Shown: positions 24,878-33,929, numbered from the stretch's first letter. The stretch: 64,000 bases of DNA from Rariloculus sp965263005 (GCF_965263005.1 NZ_OZ253579.1:1674001-1738000), one strand, 5' to 3'. Numbers and translations are program-made. The notes: generated by a model from the sequence alone, not told the origin.

Positions 24878-25741
24878 TTAATGGCTTGAGATTTCAGCAG
24901 TCGCTTTGATTCTCCTTTCGTAATTGATGGGTGACAAGTAGTCGATCGAGGAATGGCGTCGGTGCGGGTTGTACCAGCCCTCGATGAACTGGAAGATCGC
25001 GAGCTTCGCCTCCGCATGGGAGCGGAAGGTCGCACGATCGATGAGCTCGCATTCAAGGGTCGCGAAGAAGCTCTCACACATCGCGTTATCGTAGCAATCA
25101 CCCACCGAACCCATGGAGGGTCGGACACCGGCTTGCTTGCAGCGTCGCCCGAAGGAGATCGAGGTGTACTGGGTGCCCTGATCGGAATGATGGATGACAT
25201 CGCTGGGTTGGCGCTGGTGCAAAGCCATGTTCAGCGCATCCAGCACCAGCTCGGTGCGCAAGTGATTGGCCATCGCCCAGCCGACGATGCGCCGTGTGCA
25301 GGCATCGAGGACCACGGCCAAAAACAAAAACCCCGCCCAGGTCGGGACATAGGTGATATCGGCCACGTAGAGCTGATCGGGCTCAGCGGCCATGAAGTCG
25401 CGCTCAACCAGATCCGGCGCCGGCCGCGCATCGGGCCGTCGTCGGGTCGTTACGATCCACGTGCGCCGGCTCACACCATATAGCCCCGCCTCACGCATCA
25501 ACCGCGCCACGCGCTTACGCCCGACCCGCCAGCCCTCATCGCGAAGCTCAGCGTGGATGCGCGGCGCTCCATACGTGCCTCGCGACTCACCGTGGATCGT
25601 ACCGATGCGCTCCAACAGCACCTCATCGGTCACACGCCGCCCCGAGGGTGATCGATCAAGCCACGCATAGTAGCCGCTGGGGGAGACGCCCAGAACTCGA
25701 CACTGCGTGGCCACAGGATAGTGGGCCCGATTCGCTTTCAC
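24878..25741 (-). CDS. IS3-family transposase OrfB (DDE catalytic domain)
   Basis: The 287-residue product holds the retroviral-type integrase core. The three acidic residues lie in LYVADITYVPTW, IHHSDQGTQYTS and NAMCESFFATLECELI. The N-terminal HTH_21 region reads YPVATQCRVLGVSPSGYYAW, and the family C-terminus NPHRRHSSIDYLSPINYE is complete. It overlaps OrfA by four bases. In this family it is normally made as an OrfAB fusion by programmed -1 frameshifting, which is expected here but not shown. Confidence 0.95.
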   Translation of the reverse strand: MKANRAHYPVATQCRVLGVSPSGYYAWLDRSPSGRRVTDEVLLERIGTIHGESRGTYGAPRIHAELRDEGWRVGRKRVARLMREAGLYGVSRRTWIVTTRRRPDARPAPDLVERDFMAAEPDQLYVADITYVPTWAGFLFLAVVLDACTRRIVGWAMANHLRTELVLDALNMALHQRQPSDVIHHSDQGTQYTSISFGRRCKQAGVRPSMGSVGDCYDNAMCESFFATLECELIDRATFRSHAEAKLAIFQFIEGWYNPHRRHSSIDYLSPINYERRIKATAEISSH

Positions 25742-26052
25742 GAACTCGAAGCTTTCGGCGGCACGGAGTCGGTCTCCCGTGCGAACCAGGCCGCGGCTTT
25801 TGCCAGGATCTCCCGCTCCTGGCGCAAGCGCTTGTTGTCACGACGAAGTCGGCGCAACTCTTCACGCTCGGCACTGGTCAGGCCATCGTCGCGCCGACCT
25901 TCGTCTCGATCCGCTTGCTGAACCCAGTTATGGATCGTTTGCGCGGAGGGCTCAAACTCTCGAGACAGAGTTTCCGGGGTCCGTCCCGTGCGCACCAAGG
26001 CGATCATCTGCTGGCGGAACTCCGCTGGGTACGGCGGTCTTGATTTTGGCAT
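25738..26052 (-). CDS. IS3-family transposase OrfA (helix-turn-helix, leucine zipper)
   Basis: The 104-residue protein starts at ATG 26052 behind GAGGAGG. It binds the element ends through a helix-turn-helix (PAEFRQQMIALVRTGRTPET, then LSREFEPSAQTIHNWVQQAD). A coiled-coil segment, EREELRRLRRDNKRLRQERE, drives multimerisation. The stop overlaps the OrfB start. Confidence 0.92.
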   Translation of the reverse strand: MPKSRPPYPAEFRQQMIALVRTGRTPETLSREFEPSAQTIHNWVQQADRDEGRRDDGLTSAEREELRRLRRDNKRLRQEREILAKAAAWFARETDSVPPKASSS

Positions 26053-26082
26053 CGTGGATTCCTCCTCTCTAAAGGGTTGGGT

Positions 26083-26100
26083 ATCCACGAAAACGGGTCA
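26083..26100 (-). repeat. Right terminal inverted repeat of the IS3-family element
   Basis: Read inward on the minus strand it is TGACCCGTTTTCGTGGAT, starting with the TGA that is usual for IS3-family ends. That TGA also ends the N-terminal fragment of the interrupted dehydrogenase gene. Confidence 0.8.
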
Positions 26101-26257
26101 ACTCCACGCCACGAGGAGCGGCAGAGTAACGATGCGGCGGATGGTTGTCATGGATGCCTCCGGCTCGGTGGTTTTCCGATACCATCGCAGTATAGGGAGC
26201 GGGCTTTCACAACGAAAGCCGAGCCTTGTCGCGCGCGATGCGGCGCGCGGTACCGCG

Positions 26258-26286
26258 TTGACACCGGTTTGCGCAACGCTGATCAT
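26258..26286 (+). promoter_or_regulatory. Probable sigma-70 promoter for the SnoaL-like gene
   Basis: TTGACA at 26258-26263 and GATCAT at 26281-26286 are separated by exactly 17 bases. The -35 box is perfect and the -10 box matches four of six positions. Transcription would start near 26293, about 29 bases before the ATG. Confidence 0.45.
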
Positions 26287-26321
26287 TCACACGTCCAGAG
26301 CAACAGACACGAGTCCGATTC

Positions 26322-26822
26322 ATGAAAACACAAACGACTTTCATCGCCCTGCTGGCGGCCATGCTGAGCCTGCCGTTAGTAGCCCAGGAGCGCGTCGTCG
26401 GGGTGGACGATCCCGAATCGCTGTTCGTCGATGACGATCCCGCGCTGCACCGCAACAAGCAGGCGACACTTCATATCATGCGTGAGCTGCTGCAATGCAA
26501 CCAGTGGGACCGGGCTGGCGAATGGTTGACCGACCGCTATATCCAGCACAATCCCAACGCCGAATCGGGGCTCGAGGGCGTCATTTTCTTCTTCACGCAG
26601 GTCCTCGGCCGGGAGCAGACGGACGAGTGTGGCGAACTGACGACCGAGATCGTAGCGGTCACGGCAGATGACGATTACGTCACGGTAATGTTGCCGCGAA
26701 CCTACCCGGATCCGCGCAACCCCGGCGAGACTTACTCGACGTCCTGGTTCGACACGTGGCGCTTCGTCGACGGCAAGGCCGACGAGCATTGGGACCCGGC
26801 CACGATCGCGCCGCCGGAGTAA
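26322..26822 (+). CDS. Exported SnoaL/NTF2-like protein
   Basis: The 166-residue product has a signal peptide (TFIALLAAMLSLPLVAQE). The mature domain has the SnoaL-like cone-fold pattern: ATLHIMRELLQCNQWDRAGE, DRYIQHNPNAESGLEG, and SWFDTWRFVDGKADEHWDPA. Related annotations read 'predicted SnoaL-like aldol condensation-catalyzing enzyme', but the function is not established. A paralogue of identical length and the shared YIQHNPN motif is encoded at 41450-41950. A consensus -35 box lies upstream. Confidence 0.8.
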   Translation: MKTQTTFIALLAAMLSLPLVAQERVVGVDDPESLFVDDDPALHRNKQATLHIMRELLQCNQWDRAGEWLTDRYIQHNPNAESGLEGVIFFFTQVLGREQTDECGELTTEIVAVTADDDYVTVMLPRTYPDPRNPGETYSTSWFDTWRFVDGKADEHWDPATIAPPE

Positions 26823-26847
26823 CAAGCCGCGGGACTTGTGCTTCGGG

Positions 26848-28287
26848 CTACTCGCGCCGCGCCAGGTACTTCACGCCCATGTAGGTGCCTGTGATGCAGA
26901 TGGCGGTCACGCCTGCCATGAGCACTAGCATGAGAACGTCCCAGATCGGCCGCGATCGCATCGTGGCCGTGAAATCGAGCCGGTGCAGGCCCAGGTGCAG
27001 CCAGCGGAACCATCGTCGTCCGGAGTCGATCTTGCTGACGAGCTGGCCGCTCATGCCGTCAAGGTAGTAGTGCGTGCGTTCATCGTCGTCGGCGATAACC
27101 CGATAGACGGGAAACGGGCGCGTCACGTGATGATTGAAGTAGTAGGCGTCGCCCTCTTCGAGGAGTTCGGCGGCGGCGATGGACGTGCCGCTGTCAAGCA
27201 GCGCGCCCGCGGCCGCATGCAGCTCGTCCTCCCCTAGCGGCGCCTCGTGCAGGGTCTCCGCCGCGAGCCTGGCGCGGTAGCCGTTGCGGCCGTACGCCAT
27301 GAGGAACGCGCGCCCGAGGAGCGGCGCCGATTCGACTCGAGTCACCTCGGCCGGCAGATCGTACCGCGCAAGGCCCGCGGCCCAGGACATGGCATCGCCC
27401 AGTGTTATCGCGGTCCCGCGCACGCGCTCGACCTCGCTGCGCGCGCTTGAGCCCTCGAGCAGCCCCCAGGGGTTCATCGAGAACAGGCCACTCAGGAGCC
27501 AGGTCAAAGCCAGCACGCCGAATACGAGCCCAAGTGTATGGTGCCACCAGGCCATGCCGCGGTACGGCGACCAGCGGCCGTTTCTTCTGCGCCTGAGCTG
27601 CTTGATCCCGATATAGGTCCCGAAAACGGCCAGAAAGAGGCCGGCGACGGTTGACCAGATCACGACCTCGGACCAAAGCCTGGCGTTTTGTCTAAGCAGC
27701 GTCGGGTAGAGCCAGTGCGTCACGGAGCCGAACCAACCCCAGACACGCTCGCGGCGGGTTGACTGCTGGACCAGTTCGCCTGTCGTGCTTGACAGGTACC
27801 ATTCGTTGCCCTCGGGGTCGTTGAGAGAGAAGTGGTGCAGCGGCCTGTCCCTGTCGAAATTCCCGGCCACCGTCCACTGGTCGCGTGAGACTGTGCCCAG
27901 GTACTCCAGCCGCCCGTCGACCCGGCTTGCCGTGCTCATCCGCGTTGCAATGGCGCGGGCCGCGTCTGCCGGGACCGCGCGAACGGGTTCGCCGTCGCCA
28001 AGGTCGATCGCGTTACGCCCGCCGAAGCTGTCAATGACGCGCAGGACAGGCTGGTCGGCGAGCATCTCGATCGCGAAACCGCTGACGGTATAGCCGGGAT
28101 CGTAGTCGGTTGGGAACTCGCCGCAACAGGCGCCAAATTCCAGGTTCGGCAGCGATTCGACGTACTCCTCGAACGACACTTCGGGGTAGGGAACGTACAT
28201 CATGACGACGCCCGAGATGCACCAGGCGACGAGCAACCAGCCCAGGCCAATTCCCATCCATCGATGCAGCGCAATCAACCAGCGCAT
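26848..28287 (-). CDS. PepSY-associated transmembrane protein
   Basis: The 479-residue inner-membrane protein has the PepSY_TM layout: a first helix (LHRWMGIGLGWLLVAWCISG), a periplasmic domain, two central helices (WSTVAGLFLAVFGTYIGIKQ and WWHHTLGLVFGVLALTWLLS), a second periplasmic region and a final helix (DVLMLVLMAGVTAICITGTY). PepSY repeats recur around RYDLPAEVTRVE and PVYRVIADDDERTHYYLDG. The conserved histidines (LHRW, WWHHTLG, LHLGLHRLDF) suggest haem or electron transfer, as in iron-uptake flavin or haem reductases. Its partner is not evident here. It is convergent with the SnoaL-like gene. Confidence 0.85.
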   Translation of the reverse strand: MRWLIALHRWMGIGLGWLLVAWCISGVVMMYVPYPEVSFEEYVESLPNLEFGACCGEFPTDYDPGYTVSGFAIEMLADQPVLRVIDSFGGRNAIDLGDGEPVRAVPADAARAIATRMSTASRVDGRLEYLGTVSRDQWTVAGNFDRDRPLHHFSLNDPEGNEWYLSSTTGELVQQSTRRERVWGWFGSVTHWLYPTLLRQNARLWSEVVIWSTVAGLFLAVFGTYIGIKQLRRRRNGRWSPYRGMAWWHHTLGLVFGVLALTWLLSGLFSMNPWGLLEGSSARSEVERVRGTAITLGDAMSWAAGLARYDLPAEVTRVESAPLLGRAFLMAYGRNGYRARLAAETLHEAPLGEDELHAAAGALLDSGTSIAAAELLEEGDAYYFNHHVTRPFPVYRVIADDDERTHYYLDGMSGQLVSKIDSGRRWFRWLHLGLHRLDFTATMRSRPIWDVLMLVLMAGVTAICITGTYMGVKYLARRE

Positions 28288-28343
28288 CTGTGCGGCTCCT
28301 CACTAGGGTACGGCGCGATCGCAGTGCCGCTTGCGTCGGCTCG

Positions 28344-28730
28344 TTACGGGATCTGGATGGCGCTTCCCGGCGGCGGGCCGCCGGCCCCCGGCTGACCCGG
28401 AACGATCAGCGACGATGTCGATTCGCGCCTGAGCTCGTCGAGACGTTTCATGGTAGTTTCGAGCGCCTCCTGGGCGCTCGCGCCAAACTTGCTGACCGCC
28501 TCCCTGAGCGAATCGGCCTCGACTTCGAAGGTCAGCGGCAACGCGCCTCGTGGCGTCAGGATTTGCGTCTGGCCGACATAGACGACGGGACGCCGTGCAT
28601 CCGGTTCACCATCGGCCGTGATCGGCGTCAGCCGCTGTATCGTGCCCATCCTGCGATCGGTGAAAGCCTCCTCCAGATAGAGGGTTTCACTGTCCATACC
28701 GATGTCCGCATCGACGCTATCATCTGCCAT
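28344..28730 (-). CDS. Small soluble protein of unknown function
   Basis: The 128-residue product starts at ATG 28730 with an acidic N-terminus (MADDSVDADIGMDSETLYLE). A probable beta domain follows (RRPVVYVGQTQILTPRGALP, LTFEVEA). A helix comes next (LREAVSKFGASAQEALETTM, KRLDELRRES), and the end is Pro/Gly-rich. There is no signal peptide. I recognise no family. It is divergent from the PhoX gene and 56 bp upstream of the PepSY gene on the same strand. Confidence 0.65.
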   Translation of the reverse strand: MADDSVDADIGMDSETLYLEEAFTDRRMGTIQRLTPITADGEPDARRPVVYVGQTQILTPRGALPLTFEVEADSLREAVSKFGASAQEALETTMKRLDELRRESTSSLIVPGQPGAGGPPPGSAIQIP

Positions 28731-28800
28731 CGTTTCGGGTCCCCTGGGTCTTTGGTCCTAAAAAAGATGAAATAGGCTAACATTTCTTTCTTCGCCAAGC

Positions 28801-30804
28801 TTGAGAGCAGTCTTGACACGATCCCCGAGCGACACGATCCGCGACGTGTTGAACCGCCGGCTCAGCCGCAGGCGCATGATGGCCGGCGGGGGAGGGCTCG
28901 CCGCGCTGTCGTTTGCACCCCGAACGGTCTGGGCGCCCGAGCCGCCAGTGTCGCCGCTCGGCTTCGAGCCCGTGGCCGGCGCCGCGGGCGATCGCGTCGA
29001 CCTGCCGCCGGGATACAGGGCCGATGTGATCCTTCGCTGGGGAGACGCGCTCTTCGGCGACACGCCTGCGCTCGACCCCGAACGAGTCGCCCGCGGCGCG
29101 CTCCTTGAGGACGGTGCCGCCGAGGCGCAAGCGCGGCAGTTCGGCTACAACTGTGACGGTGTCGGGCTCTTTCCGATCGATGAAGATCGCATGCTCGTGT
29201 GCGTCAATCACGAGTTCCCGAGCCCGAGCCTGCTGTTCCCCGGTTGGTCGGAGGCTCGCGCGACGCGCGGCTGGGGCGAGTTCGTCAGGCGCAACCCGCG
29301 GTCCGTGGCCTACATGCAGGCCGCGGTCGGCGTCAGCGTCGTCGAACTCGTTCACGACGGCGCGTGGCGGTATGTGCTCGACTCCCCGTTCAACCGCAGG
29401 GTCACGGCCAATACGCCGATCGAGATGGCCGGGCCTGCCCGCCGCCACGTGCTGCTCAGTGATTCGGGCGTCGAGGCTCCGGCGACGGCGCTTGGCACGT
29501 TTTCCAATTGCGCATCCGGCGTGACGCCGTGGGGAACGTTTCTGACGGCGGAGGAGAACGTCGACACCTTTTTCGGAAATCGCGGTGCGGCAAACCTTGC
29601 GCCCGATCTTGAAAGGGCCTACGCGCGCCTGGCGCCGCGGCGCCGCGACAGCGCTTATCGCTGGGAGTACACCGACCCGCGTTTCGACGTGGCCGAAAAT
29701 CCGCGGGAATCGCTGAAGTTCGGCTGGATCGTCGAAATCGATCCGTTCGCGCCGGATCGGGCAGTCAGGAAACGAACCGCGCTCGGCCGGTTCAAGCACG
29801 AGGGCGCAACACCGGTACTGGCGCGCGATGGCCGCGCTGTCATCTACACCGGTGATGACGAGGCGTTCGAGTATTTCTACAAGTTCGTGACGGCGGAGCG
29901 GTTCGATCCCGAGCGTCCGGAGCGTAACCGCGACCTGCTCGACACTGGCACGCTCTATGTCGCGAGGATTCTTGACGACGGCCGCGGCGAGTGGCTGCCG
30001 CTTGTCTGGAACGAGCACCCGGCGCTCACGCCCGCAGCCGGCTTCGAATCACAAGCCGACATCGCGCTGCGTTGCCGCGAAGCCGCGGACCGTGTCGGCG
30101 CGACACCGCTGGACCGGCCCGAGGATGTCGCAGTCAGCCCCGTGACCGGGGCCGTCTATCTGGCCTGCACGCAGGGCCTGGACCGCGGGAGCGCCGAAGA
30201 CGGACCGGCCGGCCGGGACATCGATCGCCGCGCAGACGCCGCGAACCCCCGTTCGCCCAATCGCTGGGGGCACATACTCGAGTTCATCGAGAATGGCGCC
30301 GATGCCGCGGCCGAAACGTTTCGCTGGGAAGTGTTCATGCTTTGCGGCGACCCGGCCGCGGGCAGCCTGCGCACGACACCCGTTGCGGCAGATCAGGCGC
30401 CCGCGGACGTCGACGTGACCTATTTCGGAGGCAGCGCCGACGACGAGGTGCTGAGCGCTTTCGCCAACCCCGATAACCTCGGGTTCGATTCAGCCGGAAA
30501 CCTGTGGATCGTAACCGACGGAGTTCAGCCTCGGGAGAACAATAACGGCTGCTTCGTATGCCCGACTCAGGGCGAGCGACGCGGCGAGGTCCGCCAGTTC
30601 ATGAGCGGGCCCTTCGATGCCGAGATATGCGGGTGCGAGATCACGGCGGACGGGCGGACCCTGTTCCTGACCGTCCAGCATCCGGGCTCGGGGGGGAGTG
30701 CGATCAGTCCGACAAGCCGCTGGCCCGATGGCGGGGATGCGGCGCCGCGCCCGAGCCTGATCGCCGTCGAGCCCATCGACCCGGACGGTAAGCTCGGCGA
30801 GTAG
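28801..30804 (+). CDS. PhoX-family (DUF839) Tat-exported phosphatase-like protein
   Basis: The 667-residue product is read from TTG 28801; a later start upstream of the Tat motif is possible. The signal has a twin-arginine core (RRLSRRRMMAGGGGLAALSF). The mature protein shows the PhoX propeller pattern: GYNCDGVGLFPIDEDRMLVC, VNHEFPSP, NCASGVTPWGTFLTAEEN, WGHILEFIENG and NPDNLGFDSAGNLWIVTDG followed by CGCEITADGRTLFLTVQHPG. Known PhoX enzymes are periplasmic Ca/Fe alkaline phosphatases. Many DUF839 relatives have no proven activity. No Pho box was recognised upstream. Confidence 0.88.
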   Translation: MRAVLTRSPSDTIRDVLNRRLSRRRMMAGGGGLAALSFAPRTVWAPEPPVSPLGFEPVAGAAGDRVDLPPGYRADVILRWGDALFGDTPALDPERVARGALLEDGAAEAQARQFGYNCDGVGLFPIDEDRMLVCVNHEFPSPSLLFPGWSEARATRGWGEFVRRNPRSVAYMQAAVGVSVVELVHDGAWRYVLDSPFNRRVTANTPIEMAGPARRHVLLSDSGVEAPATALGTFSNCASGVTPWGTFLTAEENVDTFFGNRGAANLAPDLERAYARLAPRRRDSAYRWEYTDPRFDVAENPRESLKFGWIVEIDPFAPDRAVRKRTALGRFKHEGATPVLARDGRAVIYTGDDEAFEYFYKFVTAERFDPERPERNRDLLDTGTLYVARILDDGRGEWLPLVWNEHPALTPAAGFESQADIALRCREAADRVGATPLDRPEDVAVSPVTGAVYLACTQGLDRGSAEDGPAGRDIDRRADAANPRSPNRWGHILEFIENGADAAAETFRWEVFMLCGDPAAGSLRTTPVAADQAPADVDVTYFGGSADDEVLSAFANPDNLGFDSAGNLWIVTDGVQPRENNNGCFVCPTQGERRGEVRQFMSGPFDAEICGCEITADGRTLFLTVQHPGSGGSAISPTSRWPDGGDAAPRPSLIAVEPIDPDGKLGE

Positions 30805-30956
30805 CGTGGCGGAGTGCCGCGGCGTCGCTTGAGGCGGCGCAGGAAACTCGACAGTTCACGGCGCAACCCCGCGCCTGCAGGGTGATCGGCGCGGCGTTGC
30901 CCTGATGTCAGCTTCGACCGTTCGGGTCAGCGATTGTTTTGGTCCGGGTCGGCCGT

Positions 30957-31538
30957 TCAGGACGACTCCGTCTCGCGCGCCTCGACCTCGATGCGGATCG
31001 ATATGCTCGCACCGACGAGCGGCGTGCCGTAGTTCATCCCGTATAGCGTTCGGTCGACTGTGCCCACTGCAGTGAAACCGGCCATCGGCACACCGCCCCG
31101 CGCCTCGCCGGTCTGATTCACGACAACGTCGAGACTGAGCGGATGAGTCTGTCCGAGCATCGTGAACTGGCCGTGCACCGTGAAGCGGTTCTCGCCGGCG
31201 GTTTCGATGCGCTCGCTGACGAAGCGCAATTCCGGATGCACTTCGACATTGAAGAAATCCTCGGTCTTCAAATGGTCGTTGAGACCGTCATGGAACGTGT
31301 CGATAGTCGCCGCATCGACCGTGACGTCGAGTGAGCTTGCGGCCGGATTCTCCGCATCGAAGCGGAATATGCCGCCGAAATCCGCGAATCGGCCGTGCAT
31401 CGTCGAATAGCCGCGGTGATCCACATCGAAGAAGATTCTCGAGTGGCCCATATCGAACTCGTAATCTCGCGGCGCCGCGGCGGCCGTCACGGCGACTCCG
31501 AGCGCGAGCAGCGCGAGCGAAATTGTGCGGTAAATCAT
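30957..31538 (-). CDS. YceI-family periplasmic protein
   Basis: The 193-residue protein starts at ATG 31538 with a signal peptide (ISLALLALGVAVTAAAA). The lipocalin-like YceI fold is shown by YEFDMGHSRIFFDVDHRGYS, GRFADFGGIFRFDAENP, DHLKTEDFFNVEVHPELRFV and GQFTMLGQTHPLSLDVVV. Family members bind polyisoprenoids or amphiphiles in the periplasm. It stands alone between the PhoX and symporter genes. Confidence 0.9.
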   Translation of the reverse strand: MIYRTISLALLALGVAVTAAAAPRDYEFDMGHSRIFFDVDHRGYSTMHGRFADFGGIFRFDAENPAASSLDVTVDAATIDTFHDGLNDHLKTEDFFNVEVHPELRFVSERIETAGENRFTVHGQFTMLGQTHPLSLDVVVNQTGEARGGVPMAGFTAVGTVDRTLYGMNYGTPLVGASISIRIEVEARETESS

Positions 31539-31726
31539 CTGTGTGGTCTCCTTAGCGTTGTCGAGTCCGCAGAAGTTACGCGACCCGGTGGCCTGTATCG
31601 TGTCACGGACACGAATGTTAGCCGATTCGCCGCGCATTGTGAGCCGCAATGAGCAGGTTGTTGCACGCTGTCGAGGGAACCGCTAGCGTGCTCGGTGCGT
31701 TACTGTGGCGCGACAGGTTCTGAAAC

Positions 31727-33013
31727 GTGAGCTTTACGCAGAAAATCCTGATCGCGATGGCGGCGGGGATCGTCGTCGGCGTGACCTTCAGCATGGTCGG
31801 GGCGCCGTTGCAGCCGGTCAACGATGTGCTCGTCGACGGACTGCTCGACGCGATCGGTCGGATCTTCGTCGCGTTGCTGCAGATGATGGTCGTGCCGCTC
31901 GTGCTCGTGTCCATCGTGTGCGGCGTGGCGTCGCTCGGCGACCTGCGAGCGTTGGGACGGGTCGGTGTCAAGACACTTGGCCTGTATCTGTTGACGACGG
32001 CAATCGCGCTCGTGCTCGCGCTGACGCTCGCGCGCGTCGTGTCGCCGGGCCAGGGCTTCGATCTCGCCGGCGAAGTCGCCTATCAGAGTCAGCCTCCACC
32101 GCCGCTGACCGAGGTGTTCGTCAATATGTTTCCCGCCAACCCGGTGCGCGCGTTGGCGGAAGGACAGATGCTGCAGATCATCTTCTTCGCGTTGCTGCTC
32201 GGCTTCGCGATAACGCGCGCGGGCGAAGCGGGCAGGCGAATCGGCGCCATATTCTCCGACCTCAACGCGGTGATCATGAAGATGGTGTCGCTCGTGATCA
32301 GGACGGCGCCGCTCGGGGTTTTCGCGTTGATTACGACAACGTTCGCGGCACAGGGGCTTGAGCTCTTCAGGCCGTTGGCCGGCTACGCCATCGTCGTCGC
32401 AGTCAGTCTGCTGCTGCATGTGTGCCTGACGTATACGGCCGTGCTTCGTCTCGCGCGGCTGAGCCCGATAGCTTTCCTGACGAAAATGCGCGCTGTGATG
32501 ACGTTCGCATTCAGCACGGCGTCGAGCAGTGCGACGATCCCGCTCACCCTCGGTACGGTCAAAAAGCGGCTCGGCGTCGGGAACTCGGTGGCGTCGTTCA
32601 CCGTGCCGCTCGGCGCGACGATCAACATGGACGGGACGGCGATCATGCAGGGCGTCGCTACGGTCTTCATCGCCAACGTTTACGGCGTCGACTTGGTTCT
32701 GGCCGACTACCTGACGGTCGTCCTCATCGCGACGCTCGCCTCGATCGGCACCGCTGCAGTGCCGAGCGCCGGACTCATCATGCTCGCGATGGTGCTCGGG
32801 CAGGTGGACCTGCCCGTCGAAGGCATCGCGTTGATCATCGGCATCGACCGCCTGCTCGACATGATGCGGACGGCCGTGAACGTTTGCGGGGACGGCGCAG
32901 TGACCTGCCTCGTGGCGCGCACGGAGCGCGCGCTCGACCTTGCGACGTTCAATGATCCGGATGCGGTGATGGACGGGATGGTGCGTCCGGCCGCGGCGAG
33001 CTCAGCACAGTGA
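31727..33013 (+). CDS. Dicarboxylate/amino acid:cation symporter (DAACS family)
   Basis: The 428-residue membrane protein starts at GTG 31727. Family signatures are MMVVPLVLVSIVCGVASLGD, the serine-rich reentrant loop FSTASSSATIPLTL and VPLGATINMDGTAIMQGVAT, which binds substrate and sodium. It takes up glutamate, aspartate or C4-dicarboxylates with Na+ or H+; specificity is not clear. proC follows 39 bp later, consistent with a link to glutamate/proline metabolism. Confidence 0.92.
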   Translation: MSFTQKILIAMAAGIVVGVTFSMVGAPLQPVNDVLVDGLLDAIGRIFVALLQMMVVPLVLVSIVCGVASLGDLRALGRVGVKTLGLYLLTTAIALVLALTLARVVSPGQGFDLAGEVAYQSQPPPPLTEVFVNMFPANPVRALAEGQMLQIIFFALLLGFAITRAGEAGRRIGAIFSDLNAVIMKMVSLVIRTAPLGVFALITTTFAAQGLELFRPLAGYAIVVAVSLLLHVCLTYTAVLRLARLSPIAFLTKMRAVMTFAFSTASSSATIPLTLGTVKKRLGVGNSVASFTVPLGATINMDGTAIMQGVATVFIANVYGVDLVLADYLTVVLIATLASIGTAAVPSAGLIMLAMVLGQVDLPVEGIALIIGIDRLLDMMRTAVNVCGDGAVTCLVARTERALDLATFNDPDAVMDGMVRPAAASSAQ

Positions 33014-33052
33014 TTCGCGAGGCCGCCCTGCACCCGATGGAGTTCGAAGACG

Positions 33053-33865
33053 ATGGCTGAGCGGCTCCTGCTCGTCGGCTTCGGCAACATGGGTCAGGCG
33101 CTCGTCAATGGCTGGCTTGGCCACGGCCGCGAAGCCCGCACGATAGCGGTCGTCGATCCGCGTCCCGAAGCGCTTGCGGCCGCGGCCGCGCTCGGTATCG
33201 CCGCGAGCGCGGACTGGCCGGCGGCCGGTCGGGAGCAAAGCGCGGATGTCGTCGTGCTGGCCGTCAAGCCCGCGCAGCTCGAAGACGTGTTGCAGCACTA
33301 CCGCATCCTCAGTGGGCGAAGCCTGTTCTTGTCGATCGCGGCGGGCAAGACGATTGCCGGACTCGCCGCGGTCCTCGGCGCCGAAGCCGCCATCGTCCGA
33401 GCAATGCCGAATACGCCGGCCGCGATCGGCCGGGGCGTGACGGCGCTTTGCAGCAACGACCATGTCACGGCGGATCGGCGGGCCTTGTGCACAACTCTGA
33501 TGTCGGCGATCGGTTCGGTCGAATGGCTCGACGACGAACGGTCGATGGACGCCGTGACAGCCGTGTCGGGCAGTGGTCCGGCCTACGTCCTGCTGCTGAT
33601 CGAGTGCCTGATCGATGCCGGGCAGCAACTCGGCCTCGATCAGGCACTCGCGGCGCGGCTCGCCGTCGGTACGGTCGCGGGCACGGGACTCTACGCGGAG
33701 CAGTCCGATGCCGATGCGGCGGAACTCAGGCACGCGGTGACGAGTCCGGGCGGCACGACCGAGGCCGCGCTCGACGTGCTGATGTCCGAAGGGCAACTCG
33801 CCGAACTCATGGGCCGCGCCGTGCGGGCCGCGGCAAAGCGCAGCGGCGAGCTTTCATCGGAGTAG
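33053..33865 (+). CDS. proC: Pyrroline-5-carboxylate reductase
   Basis: The 270-residue NAD(P)H-dependent enzyme makes L-proline from pyrroline-5-carboxylate. The Rossmann motif is LLLVGFGNMGQALVNGW. The active-site signature is LRHAVTSPGGTTEAALDVL near the C-terminus, and MPNTPAAIGRGVTAL is also typical. Length is normal (about 270). It lies downstream of the symporter gene on the same strand. Confidence 0.95.
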   Translation: MAERLLLVGFGNMGQALVNGWLGHGREARTIAVVDPRPEALAAAAALGIAASADWPAAGREQSADVVVLAVKPAQLEDVLQHYRILSGRSLFLSIAAGKTIAGLAAVLGAEAAIVRAMPNTPAAIGRGVTALCSNDHVTADRRALCTTLMSAIGSVEWLDDERSMDAVTAVSGSGPAYVLLLIECLIDAGQQLGLDQALAARLAVGTVAGTGLYAEQSDADAAELRHAVTSPGGTTEAALDVLMSEGQLAELMGRAVRAAAKRSGELSSE

Positions 33866-33929
33866 CGCTTGGCAGCCGCCTTGCCTGGCGGCGCCGAACT
33901 TGACGATATTTGCGGGACGGGACAGCAAC

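Larger units (their letters stand above)
24858..26100 (-). mobile_element. Complete IS3-family insertion sequence
   Basis: The 1243-bp element has imperfect terminal inverted repeats of about 18 bp (TACCCCGTTTCCGTGGAC at the left end and, reading inward, TGACCCGTTTTCGTGGAT at the right). It carries the two overlapping transposase frames typical of the family. No clean target duplication is seen; the flanking triplets on the coding strand are AGT and AGA. It sits inside the signal-peptide region of the sugar dehydrogenase gene and is transcribed in the same direction. Both frames look intact, so it may be recent and active. Confidence 0.92.
23667..26151 (-). pseudogene. PQQ-dependent sugar dehydrogenase-type gene split by an IS3-family element
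   Basis: The main part (23667-24857) encodes a six-bladed propeller of the glucose/sorbosone dehydrogenase family, with ARGLTQPWSIAFLPDGVMLV, YLYLSYNKPDGDGARLTVGR, TLGHRNTLALAVHPGTGAVW and NENGPNGGDEINILRPGANY. Its signal peptide is cut in two. Bases 26101-26151 encode MTTIRRIVTLPLLVAWS, and the frame resumes at 24857 with RPAPLLWAANVSAQQEVPF after the 1243-bp insertion. Removing the insertion restores one frame of about 413 residues. A GTG at 24827 could start a product without a signal, but such a periplasmic enzyme would probably be inactive. Downstream GNAT and amidotransferase genes may suffer polarity. Confidence 0.88.

Noticed and set aside
28777..30018. A 413-codon minus-strand frame opposite the PhoX-like gene
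   Set aside because: It is an antisense shadow; the plus strand has a Tat signal and PhoX motifs.
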